Positions 51,680 through 59,184 of a DNA stretch of 64,000 nt are shown here, in pieces (position 1 is the stretch's first letter; every line of letters starts with the position of its first letter). The position numbers and the translations under genes were made by a program. This DNA is from Gammaproteobacteria bacterium (GTDB lineage: Bacteria; Pseudomonadota; Gammaproteobacteria; Steroidobacterales; Woeseiaceae): the NCBI GenBank assembly GCA_029861535.1, contig JAOTZC010000012.1:1-64000 (forward strand). Direction: 5' to 3'. The notes below the pieces were generated by a model. It did not search any database, was not told the DNA's origin, and saw only the letters and a program-made list of their open reading frames with translations.

Positions 51680-52702
51680 TTAACTCGCTTCGGGAAGATT
51701 TTTGCCGCAATGCGGACAGCAACCGGCGTTACGAATGTCTGAAATCGCAGCGGTGACCATTCCCTGATCCAAAATCTGGCTTGCCGTATGACGGCCCAAT
51801 CCAAGGTCGACGCGCAGCTCTTCCAGGTCCTTAATCTCCTCATCGCTCAGCACGCCGTCGTCCCAGGCTTCATCCGCGCGATTCTTGTATTTGCGTGCAT
51901 TCATCGCGAGCTGTTGACTGTAACCTGACGCCAGGATGCTCGTTGGCAATGCAACCATACCGATACCGACAACTGTGATCATTGCCCCAAATACCCGCCC
52001 GCCGACGGTAATCGGCGTTACGTCACCGTAACCCACGGTGGTCAACGTGACAAACGCCCACCACATCGCGGCCGGAATACTGCCGAACGCCTCAGGTTGC
52101 GCCTGGCGCTCGAAGTAATACATGCCAGAAGCAGCAAGCAACATGACTGTGATAAGAATCATGAATGACGCTAGGAGCGCACGCGCATTTTCATTAATCG
52201 TCGTGATGAGCATATTGAGCGCGGCCGAATAGCGCGTTAGCTTTAGGACGCGCAGCAGCCTGACAGCACGCAGGAAGCGCATGTCGATATTGCCGAACAT
52301 ACCGAAGGTCAGCAGATAAAACGGTAGGATCGCCAGCAGGTCGATGATTGCATGAAACGAGAACACATAACGCAAGCGCGTCATGAAGACATTTGCTTCG
52401 AGGCGATCTTCGCGCTCGACGGAACTCCACAGCCGTAGCATATACTCGACTGTAAAAACCGAGATTGTAAAGACCTCAAACCAGTAAAGTTCGTCGGCGT
52501 AGCGATTCTCGATGCTTGGAACCGACTCGAGAATGACTGCAATTACACTGGCTGCAATCAATATGATAAGGCTGATGTCGGCGACCCGACTCGCGGTGTC
52601 ATCGTCCTCCGCCGTTTCAAGCACGCGGAACACGGTGTGGCGCAGCGTCGACTCAGGTGTCGAGCGATGCGTGACTTCGTTAACTGTAGGGCGCTCCAGC
52701 AT
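51680..52702 (-). CDS. Voltage-gated-type potassium/ion channel
   Basis: About 340 residues with six TM helices and a pore loop. S1 (ISLIILIAASVIAVILESV), S2-S3, a basic S4 (RFLRAVRLLRVLKLTRY), S5 and the selectivity filter TLTTVGYGDVTPITVGG followed by S6 are all visible. The TVGYGD filter predicts K+ selectivity. The cytosolic tail has a coil (DEEIKDLEELRVDLGLGRHTASQIL) and ends in GCCPHCGKNLPEAS, a half zinc-ribbon that could bind metal between subunits. The start is taken at ATG 52702 (MLERPTVNEV); ATG 52795 would add 31 residues without homology. Confidence 0.85.
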   Translation of the reverse strand: MLERPTVNEVTHRSTPESTLRHTVFRVLETAEDDDTASRVADISLIILIAASVIAVILESVPSIENRYADELYWFEVFTISVFTVEYMLRLWSSVEREDRLEANVFMTRLRYVFSFHAIIDLLAILPFYLLTFGMFGNIDMRFLRAVRLLRVLKLTRYSAALNMLITTINENARALLASFMILITVMLLAASGMYYFERQAQPEAFGSIPAAMWWAFVTLTTVGYGDVTPITVGGRVFGAMITVVGIGMVALPTSILASGYSQQLAMNARKYKNRADEAWDDGVLSDEEIKDLEELRVDLGLGRHTASQILDQGMVTAAISDIRNAGCCPHCGKNLPEAS

Positions 52703-52805
52703 CTGCCGATTTCGATTAGGCCAATACTGGTAAATAGCGGCGATTTGGCAGCGTACTTTAGGCCAAAGTGCCGAGCCGGCAGGGCATGGCGTCAAGCCAC
52801 AGGCG

Positions 52806-53324
52806 TCAGGCGCTTAGTTCGGCGGGCTCGGAGCCATGCTCTAGAAAGTTAAGCGGCTGGCGGGCGAGTATCGGCCCGTATTGGTAGAGCGTAGATAATG
52901 CGCGCAAGAATCCGTATCGGCGCCGCCCGACCAGCTTCTTTAGAAACGTCTCGAGCGTGCGCGGTGAAAACATTGTTGTTGCGCCGCCATCCAGTTCACC
53001 ACTTTCAAGTAGCGTCTCGGAGGCCGGGCTGGTCAACAGCACAACCGGCACTTTTGAGCGGCGCTCGCCGAAGGCGATGTCTTTGGCAATTTCGACTGTC
53101 GACGGGTCTGAGTCGGCGATATCGAAAAATACCAAGTCCGGTAACGGTGAGTTCTGATACGGCTTCACCCGGCCCAGATACGCGGATGCCTTTTTTGTTT
53201 GCGCAAGCCGCCGAATCGTGCAGCTAAGACCGACCTGATGCATCGCGCGACGCAGCATTGCGACCCGATAGGCGTCGTCCGCGATGAGTAGCAGGTCGAG
53301 ATTTTTGTCGACGATTTTGGGCAT
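52806..53324 (-). CDS. Receiver-domain protein (degenerate)
   Basis: A 172-residue protein with a CheY-like fold: LLLIADDAYRVAMLRRAMHQ with the acid pair, a candidate phosphoacceptor in LVFFDIADSD, and PVVLLTSPAS. The conserved switch Lys is missing (FSPRTLETF where KP is expected). The C-terminal 40 residues are extra helix/coil. There is no DNA-binding domain. It resembles receivers of the RcpA type in fold only. It faces away from the neighbouring sigma-54 activator across a 315-bp gap. Confidence 0.6.
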   Translation of the reverse strand: MPKIVDKNLDLLLIADDAYRVAMLRRAMHQVGLSCTIRRLAQTKKASAYLGRVKPYQNSPLPDLVFFDIADSDPSTVEIAKDIAFGERRSKVPVVLLTSPASETLLESGELDGGATTMFSPRTLETFLKKLVGRRRYGFLRALSTLYQYGPILARQPLNFLEHGSEPAELSA

Positions 53325-53371
53325 GATCTCCGTTCTCCGTTAGGGACCAGGTATGGCGCACAGTCACGTTA

Positions 53372-53416
53372 ACTATCCGTTTTTGTGCTTTTCAGACCAA
53401 TAGTTGCACTATCCGT
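53372..53416. repeat. Two copies of ACTATCCGT
   Basis: The 9-mer ACTATCCGT is found at 53372-53380 and 53408-53416, 36 bp apart and in the same orientation, in the 315-bp gap upstream of the leftward receiver gene. Spacing near three helical turns would suit a dimer pair. Confidence 0.3.
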
Positions 53417-53518
53417 GCCAAGTCCGGACATAATGCGATTTTTTCCTATTTTGCGTTAATTCTCAGTTACTTAAATATCTATTTGAAAAATCGGGAAAAA
53501 CTCTCGGTAGCGGAAATC

Positions 53519-53553
53519 TCGCGATATGTCGCGTATGTCGCGAAATATCGTGA
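53519..53553. promoter_or_regulatory. Inverted-repeat operator candidate upstream of the sigma-54 activator
   Basis: TCGCGATAT (53519-53527) and ATATCGTGA (53545-53553) are inverted copies with one mismatch. Between and partly within them are two ATGTCGCG copies (53526-53533, 53535-53542). The array lies about 90 bp before the activator ATG. The rest of the gap (53325-53639) is AT-rich and holds no gene. Confidence 0.4.
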
Positions 53554-53639
53554 CTTATTGAGGCAAGCGCGGTAGAAAGAATCTAAACACGCCAAATTCT
53601 TTCAAGAAATCAGCAGATTGACAGGTTAACTAGACTGTA

Positions 53640-56003
53640 ATGATGCTCGGGCCGCAAAGCCTGCTCAGTTTCGCCGACATCGTAATTCTTACGTTGGTGT
53701 TGCTGTTGGTGCTGTACATGCTGATGCAACAACGAATGGCGACATCGCTGCCGATATACGGACGTTTTGTCTTGCTCGCCGGTCTTTTTCTGGCCGCATT
53801 CACAAATTTCGCCGAAATGTTCGCGCCAATCCCCATCATTGGGGCCGGCAACATCAGCGAAATCCCTGACGGCATTCCCGGGTGGATTTTTTGGGTGGGT
53901 ACCCGCGGCGCGCTATTGATGATCACGGTTGGTCTGTATGTCGCCAATCGGCACCGGGTGATTTTGGAGCAATCGTCGCTCGTTTCATCCGCCCGAATGC
54001 GTGCCGCCGAAAGCCAGGCGGTGCAATCCGAGGAGCGCTTTCGCAGTCTGTTCCAGACCACAACGAATGCCATCTATTGCTACAAGTTTGAGCCGCCGTT
54101 GCGAATGTCGCTGCCAGTGGAAGCGCAGATTCGCGCCAGTCTCGATGCAGTCCTGGTTGAGTGCAACCGGACCTTTGCCGAAGACTTAGGGTATGTGAAA
54201 CCGACCGATATCATCGGTACGACATTTTCCTACCTGGATGGCGCCAAGGATGAAGAATCACATGCACGCTTCATTACGGATTTAATTGCGAGTGGATATC
54301 GACTCAGCGACTACGAGCGCATCTATAAATCCGTCGACGGTGAGGACCGCGCCATTAGCGTCAGCGTTACGGGCATAGTGCAAGATGGCTTTCTGCAGCG
54401 CATGTGGGGCGTTGAAAGAAACATTCTCGAGGCCCGACGAGCGAAGACCGCGCTGTATCGTCGTCGAGCATTTCAGACAATGCTGACGGACATTTCATCG
54501 CGCTTGATAAAGGCACCGCTGAACGATGCCGACAAGATCATACTTGAAAGCTTGGCTGAGGTTTGCCGGTTTATTGGTGGCAATAGACTGTCGATGAGTT
54601 GGGTCGATATGGATCAGCGCATTGGCGAGGTCATGTATAACTGGCATGAGGCCGACGGTCCGCCAATCGAGGAAATCTCTTTTGACCTATTCCCGTATCT
54701 TGGCGAGAAACTCACGGCAGGCGAAGCGGTTGCCGTATCGGATATCGACGATATGCCGGCCGAGGCTGCGACTGATGTACAAATCCTTAAAGCGGTCGGC
54801 ATGAAATCATTTGTATTTTTTCCGCTCGCTGTTGCTGGCGAGATCGTCGGTATATTGGCCATGGCCAATGACGCGGAATATTGCGATTGGACTAAACAGG
54901 ACATGTTGGATGTTCGAGTATTTGGGGAATTGTTCGCAAATTACGTTTTACGATTACGTCAGCGGCGAGCGCTCGATGTGGCGCTCGACAGCCTGCGAAC
55001 GGCAACGGAAAGACTCCAGGCAGAAAACGTTTATTTGCGCACGGAAATCAAGCTGAATCACGATTTTGAGGGCATCGTCGGTAACTCAGACGCTTTAAGG
55101 CGCTCACTGCAAATGGTCGAGCAAGTTGCGGACACAATGACGCCGGTATTGATCCTCGGCGAGACGGGTACGGGCAAGGAATTAATCGCGCGGGCTTTGC
55201 ATGAGTACAGCAGCCGCAGGCACCGGCCTCTGGTCAAAGTTAATTGCGCGGCGTTGCCGGCGAATCTCATCGAATCCGAGCTGTTCGGCTTTGAAAAGGG
55301 CGCGTTTACCAGTGCCGACGCGTCCAAACGCGGACGTTTCGATCTCGCTCATGGCAGCACATTGTTTCTTGATGAGATTGGCGAGATCCCGGTTGAACTA
55401 CAGGCCAAGCTGCTGCGCGTGCTACAAGAGGGTGAATTCGAACGCCTGGGTGGCAACAAAACGATAAAGGTAGATGTTCGCATTATTGCGGCAACCAACC
55501 GAGATCTGTGGACGGCCTGCGAGGCCGGTGAATTTCGCTCCGATCTGTACTATCGCATCAATACGTTTCCGATCGAATTGCCGGCACTCCGCGAGCGTGG
55601 CGACGACATACGTCTTCTCGCCGAGCATTTTGCGAAAATGCACGCACAGCGGCTGGGGCGCGACATTTCACAAATTTCGGCCAACATGATGCGGCAGCTC
55701 GAAAACTATCACTGGCCAGGAAACGTGCGCGAGCTCGAAGGTGTTATACAGCGCGCACTAATATCCTCATCGGGCACTGTGCTCGAACTGGGGCAACCGC
55801 TAGCCGGCCACAGCGATTTGATTTTGGCCGAGCCGGGTAGCCACAACCTGAGTGCCGTTGAGCGCGATCATATTACGACTATTCTCGAAGAGTGCGGCTG
55901 GAAGATCGCTGGCAAGACGGGCGCGGCTGCCGCGTTGGACGTACCGCCGAGTACTCTGCGGTCAAAGATGAAAAAACTGGGCATCCAGCGGCCGAGCCAA
56001 TAG
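53640..56003 (+). CDS. Membrane-anchored sigma-54 activator with PAS and GAF domains
   Basis: A 787-residue protein with three predicted N-terminal TM helices (about 11-29, 43-62, 83-102). A PAS domain (about 130-255; [21 protein letters not shown]) and a GAF domain (about 275-440; [25 protein letters not shown]) follow. The AAA+ domain has Walker A GETGTGKE (about 506-513), [21 protein letters not shown] and [16 protein letters not shown]. The Fis HTH is [27 protein letters not shown]. The GAFTGA loop that touches sigma-54 reads GAFTSA (554-559). Ligand and target genes are unknown; the DUF11 cluster directly downstream is a candidate target. Confidence 0.88.
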   Translation: MMLGPQSLLSFADIVILTLVLLLVLYMLMQQRMATSLPIYGRFVLLAGLFLAAFTNFAEMFAPIPIIGAGNISEIPDGIPGWIFWVGTRGALLMITVGLYVANRHRVILEQSSLVSSARMRAAESQAVQSEERFRSLFQTTTNAIYCYKFEPPLRMSLPVEAQIRASLDAVLVECNRTFAEDLGYVKPTDIIGTTFSYLDGAKDEESHARFITDLIASGYRLSDYERIYKSVDGEDRAISVSVTGIVQDGFLQRMWGVERNILEARRAKTALYRRRAFQTMLTDISSRLIKAPLNDADKIILESLAEVCRFIGGNRLSMSWVDMDQRIGEVMYNWHEADGPPIEEISFDLFPYLGEKLTAGEAVAVSDIDDMPAEAATDVQILKAVGMKSFVFFPLAVAGEIVGILAMANDAEYCDWTKQDMLDVRVFGELFANYVLRLRQRRALDVALDSLRTATERLQAENVYLRTEIKLNHDFEGIVGNSDALRRSLQMVEQVADTMTPVLILGETGTGKELIARALHEYSSRRHRPLVKVNCAALPANLIESELFGFEKGAFTSADASKRGRFDLAHGSTLFLDEIGEIPVELQAKLLRVLQEGEFERLGGNKTIKVDVRIIAATNRDLWTACEAGEFRSDLYYRINTFPIELPALRERGDDIRLLAEHFAKMHAQRLGRDISQISANMMRQLENYHWPGNVRELEGVIQRALISSSGTVLELGQPLAGHSDLILAEPGSHNLSAVERDHITTILEECGWKIAGKTGAAAALDVPPSTLRSKMKKLGIQRPSQ

Positions 56004-56117
56004 CCGCGCGGCTCTCCAGTCGCCGGTGTGACATAGAGCACAGTTTAGGCGACATATTGTCCCTTGGCGTGACGAGGTCAGCGTACTCTATCCCGCGCCC
56101 TGTCTAGCTTTTACGAC

Positions 56118-56156
56118 TGTGAGCGACTTCACGGTAAAACTGTGAAATCGCTCACA
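56118..56156 (+). promoter_or_regulatory. Tandem CRP-type sites upstream of the DUF11 cluster
   Basis: Two boxes: TGTGA-GCGACT-TCACG (56118-56133, one mismatch) and TGTGA-AATCGC-TCACA (56141-56156, perfect). Their centres are 23 bp apart. Together they also form a 13-of-14 inverted repeat. A -10-like TATGTC at 56198-56203 would place the perfect box near -61.5, a class I position. The 56004-56280 gap holds no gene. Confidence 0.68.
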
Positions 56157-56280
56157 AATCAATGACAAACCAGGCCTTTTACGTGCGTTATTTCCTCATA
56201 TGTCGGAAGGTTACGACAGCCCCGCAATGATGCTTGGGCCGGCGCATGAAGCGCCGACTGTGTGGCAAGAGGAATGAACC

Positions 56281-57294
56281 TTGAAGACGGCAAGTCAGCG
56301 ACTTGTATCCGCCGGAGCGCGGATGCGAGCATCAATTATTGCCTGCGCGTTACTGGGATACAGCGCCGTTGCCGGTGCCGCCGGAACTCCGGTTGGAACG
56401 GTTATCGAGAACACGGCCAGCGTAACGTTCGATCTCGCGGGCGCTCCCACGACAGTATTGACCAACACTACGTCGCTGACGGTTGTCGAGCGTATCGACG
56501 TCGTTGTTACTTTGCTGAGTCCGCAGATCTTAGTGGCGGCAAGCGACACAAGTCGGGCGCTACTGTTCAGAGTTTCAAATACCGGTAATGGCACAGAAGT
56601 CTATACGCTCACGATCGATAATATTCTCGGTAGTGACGATTTCGATCCCATCGCAGCCGTGCCGGCGATCTATTTTGATACGGACGCAAGTGGCGACTTT
56701 AACGTCGGCGACCAACCCTACACACCCGGCGTAAACGATCCCAACCTTGCCGCCGACGCATCAATAGACGTATTCCTCGTCAATGACATTCCGGCTGCCG
56801 TTGTCAGCGGCAATATCGGCCGCAGTCAGCTGACCGCAACGTCCGCGACTGGCACAGGTGTACCGGGCACCCTATTTGCCGGGCAGGGTGACGGTAATGT
56901 AGACGCCGTTATTGGCTCAACGGGTGGCGAGGCCCTCGAGTTTGGTGAGTACCTCGTAGCTGACGTGCAAATTAATGCCGTCAAGGCACAAGCTGTTGCC
57001 GACCCATTCGGTGGTAACGAGCCGGTGCCGGGCGCGACGATTACTTACACGATCACTGTTGACGTCGTTGGTGCAGGTACAGCCACCGCCAGCGTATTTA
57101 ACGATCTGATTCCGACTTTCACAACCTATGTACCGAACAGCTTGACGCTGAATGCCGCGTCACTTACCGACGCGCTCGGCGATGATGCGGGCGAATTCGA
57201 TACCTCCGTCGTACCAACGATCGTCGTACGACTCGGAGACCTTACTGCAGCCGGCGGCACGCAAACCGTCGTGTTCCAAGTGACGATCGACTAG
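56281..57294 (+). CDS. Exported DUF11-type protein 1
   Basis: A 337-residue secreted protein. A long signal peptide (n-region rich in Arg/Lys; h-region IIACALLGYSAVAGA) ends near AGA-AG. The mature start, GTPVGTVIENTASVTF, is an approximately 40-residue module also found in two of the next three genes. The middle contains Asp-rich, Thr-rich strands (YFDTDASGDFNVGDQPY, a calcium-site-like DxDxSGDF). The C-terminal part (VPGATITYTITVDVVGAGTA ... TTYVPNSLTL ... VFQVTID) is a DUF11 repeat. TTG 56281 is 7 bp after AGAGGA; ATG 56323 is an in-frame alternative. It has no anchor. Confidence 0.78.
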   Translation: MKTASQRLVSAGARMRASIIACALLGYSAVAGAAGTPVGTVIENTASVTFDLAGAPTTVLTNTTSLTVVERIDVVVTLLSPQILVAASDTSRALLFRVSNTGNGTEVYTLTIDNILGSDDFDPIAAVPAIYFDTDASGDFNVGDQPYTPGVNDPNLAADASIDVFLVNDIPAAVVSGNIGRSQLTATSATGTGVPGTLFAGQGDGNVDAVIGSTGGEALEFGEYLVADVQINAVKAQAVADPFGGNEPVPGATITYTITVDVVGAGTATASVFNDLIPTFTTYVPNSLTLNAASLTDALGDDAGEFDTSVVPTIVVRLGDLTAAGGTQTVVFQVTID

Positions 57295-57307
57295 TTGGAG
57301 AAATCTC

Positions 57308-57817
57308 ATGAGCGCATTTACTGAAAAATTACTAGCACGTGCGATGGCGTTTGCCGCGCTGTTTGTTCTGTTCGCGAGCGATATCGCTTTGGCGCAGGGC
57401 AAGGGGCACCTGGAGGTAACCACAATCGTGCAGAAAGAAATCCTTGTAGAGAATGAGGATGGAGACAGCGAAAAGCAGCTGGTCGTCGCGGAGACCGTCA
57501 TACCGGGCGAACGCGTTGTGTACACGATTGTGTTTGAAAACGTTGGCGACGCGGCGGCGGAGAACGTTGTTATTACAAATCCCATTTCCGAGAGCCTGAC
57601 CTATGTTGCCGGTTCGGCGTCGAACGACAGCATGAAAGTTGAGTTCTCCGTCGATGACGGCAAGACCTTCGGCCTCGCGAGCGAGCTCCGAATGGTCGAC
57701 AACGGTATTGAGCGTCCGGCAACAACCAATGATTACACGCATGTCCGCTGGGTCATGCAAAACGAACTCGAAGTCGGTGCGAAGGGGTCTGCTTCCTTCG
57801 CTGCCGTTCTTCAGTAA
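57308..57817 (+). CDS. Exported DUF11-type protein 2
   Basis: A 169-residue protein with signal peptide AFTEKLLARAMAFAALFVLFASDIALA cleaved before QGKGH. The mature part is one DUF11-type domain: VVAETVIPGERVVYTIVFENVGDAAAENVVITNPISESLTYVAGSA, then EFSVDDGKTF and HVRWVMQNELEVGAKGSASFAAVL. It lacks the N-terminal module of its neighbours. GGAG 7 bp before the ATG supports the start. It follows protein 1 by 13 bp, so they are one operon. Confidence 0.82.
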   Translation: MSAFTEKLLARAMAFAALFVLFASDIALAQGKGHLEVTTIVQKEILVENEDGDSEKQLVVAETVIPGERVVYTIVFENVGDAAAENVVITNPISESLTYVAGSASNDSMKVEFSVDDGKTFGLASELRMVDNGIERPATTNDYTHVRWVMQNELEVGAKGSASFAAVLQ

Positions 57818-57852
57818 ACCCTTAAGTTTTCTTAGGCAAAAGGAGTACCGTG

Positions 57853-59013
57853 ATGAAAACTGTAAGAAGGAAGCTCGGCCTGCTTGTCAGGTTGAGTATG
57901 ACAGCCGCCGCGTTGCTGATGGGTCAGCAGGCGATGGCATTAGGCACCGATCCGGGTGTTGATGTCGACAATACGGCATTGGTGGACTACGAAGTCAACG
58001 GCGTTGGACAAACGCAAGTGCCCTCAACCACCGCCAGCTTTGTCGTCGACCGCCGGGTCGATTTTACGGTCACCCGTATGGGTATTGCGCTAACCCCGAC
58101 GACATTGGGAGCGTTAGCTGTCGACAGTCCTGTCGCTGGCAATTACCTCGACTTTTACGTGACAAACCTGAGTAATGGTGACCTCGACTTCAACTTGTTG
58201 TTTACGCAACTGGCATCTGGCTTCGGCGAAATTTATCCGCCAGGTCCAGGCACGGCTGACACTGATGTCGACATGAACAATGTTCGTATTCGTGTCAGCT
58301 CCGCGATAGATCCGGCTGGATCTCCGGGTACCGGTCCCGAACCGCTGCTTGCCGATGATGCGTATATCGACAATCTTCCCGAAGATCGATCGATACGCGT
58401 ACGTCTATATGCGGACACGCCGGCTGCCCTAGCCAATACTGACGTTGCCGGTCTAAGTCTCGATGCAAGCGCGGCTGATCCTACGGGCACGGTGGCTTTG
58501 CCGGGCGCAAACCTGCTCGAAAGTGGCATTTGGAACCAGGGTACGGTTGACAACGTCTTCGCCGACAATGGCAACGACAACGCTGAGTCGGATGTCGATG
58601 GCTTCGACGTCACGGCACCGGACCTAACGGTCGCTAAGGCGGCATCCATCGTCGCACCTGGAACCCGGGCATTACCCGGCGAAAGAATCGAGTATTTGAT
58701 CACGATCGATAATACGGGCGGCGCTGATGCGGCGACCAATATCTCGATCGGAGATCTGATCGATGATGACGTCACGTTCGTCCCTGACGCCTATAACGGT
58801 GGATCGAGCAACATTGTGTTCGACCAAGGTTTGGCGGCGGAGTCGTTCTGTAACGCCGACGATGCCGGTGACACAGACGGCGATGGCTGCAGTATCAGCC
58901 TCGCGCCTATCACGTTAACGATTGCCGGCCGAAATGCGGCGGGAGACGCAATTGACGTAGCGGCTGGTGCGATAGTTACGGTCAGGTTCCAGGTCGAAAT
59001 CCCGGCGTTGTAG
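57853..59013 (+). CDS. Exported DUF11-type protein 3
   Basis: 386 residues; signal peptide KTVRRKLGLLVRLSMTAAALLMGQQAMA, then GTDPGVDVDNTALVDY, the shared N-terminal module. Asp-rich strands follow, and the C-terminal half holds a DUF11 repeat (APGTRALPGERIEYLITIDNTGGADAATNISIGDLIDDDVTFVPDAY). A Cys-containing Asp loop (CNADDAGDTDGDGC) resembles an EF-type calcium site and could hold a disulfide. The ATG at 57853 is 7 bp after AGGAG; GTG 57850 is the alternative. It is 35 bp after protein 2. Confidence 0.8.
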   Translation: MKTVRRKLGLLVRLSMTAAALLMGQQAMALGTDPGVDVDNTALVDYEVNGVGQTQVPSTTASFVVDRRVDFTVTRMGIALTPTTLGALAVDSPVAGNYLDFYVTNLSNGDLDFNLLFTQLASGFGEIYPPGPGTADTDVDMNNVRIRVSSAIDPAGSPGTGPEPLLADDAYIDNLPEDRSIRVRLYADTPAALANTDVAGLSLDASAADPTGTVALPGANLLESGIWNQGTVDNVFADNGNDNAESDVDGFDVTAPDLTVAKAASIVAPGTRALPGERIEYLITIDNTGGADAATNISIGDLIDDDVTFVPDAYNGGSSNIVFDQGLAAESFCNADDAGDTDGDGCSISLAPITLTIAGRNAAGDAIDVAAGAIVTVRFQVEIPAL

Positions 59014-59065
59014 TCGGGAATAACGATCCATCACGGTGCTTAAGGGATTGCATAAGTCCAGGTCA

Positions 59066-59095
59066 GCTCAGGTCGCCCATAGTGGCGACCTGAGC
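59066..59095. other. Perfect hairpin in the leader of the large envelope gene
   Basis: GCTCAGGTCGCC (59066-59077) and GGCGACCTGAGC (59084-59095) form a perfect 12-bp stem with a 6-base loop. No U-tract follows, so it is not a clear intrinsic terminator. It abuts the in-frame ATG at 59096. Confidence 0.6.
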
Positions 59096-59156
59096 ATGGC
59101 CTTGAGTCGATCGGGGCCACCGGGCCGCGGCCGATTGGGCTGTGCAATAGCAGATT

Positions 59157-59184
59157 CTCGGGGGGAACAGTTGTTCCCCCCGAG
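59157..59184. other. Second perfect hairpin, GC-rich, in the same leader
   Basis: CTCGGGGGGAACA (59157-59169) and TGTTCCCCCCGAG (59172-59184) are a perfect 13-bp inverted repeat around GT. The in-frame TTG at 59171 lies in its centre. It might regulate translation or be a protein-binding palindrome. The 59014-59236 gap holds these two structures and no other gene. Confidence 0.6.

Noticed and set aside
56172-56185. GG-N10-GC motif as a sigma-54 promoter for the DUF11 cluster
   Set aside because: Only the two dinucleotides match; flanking bases (AGGCC, CGTGCG) differ from TGGCA and TTGCA, unlike the clear sites elsewhere.
56240-56254. GGCGC/GCGCC hairpin before the first DUF11 gene as part of a c-di-GMP riboswitch
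   Set aside because: A 5-bp stem only; the conserved core of GEMM riboswitches is not present in 56157-56280.
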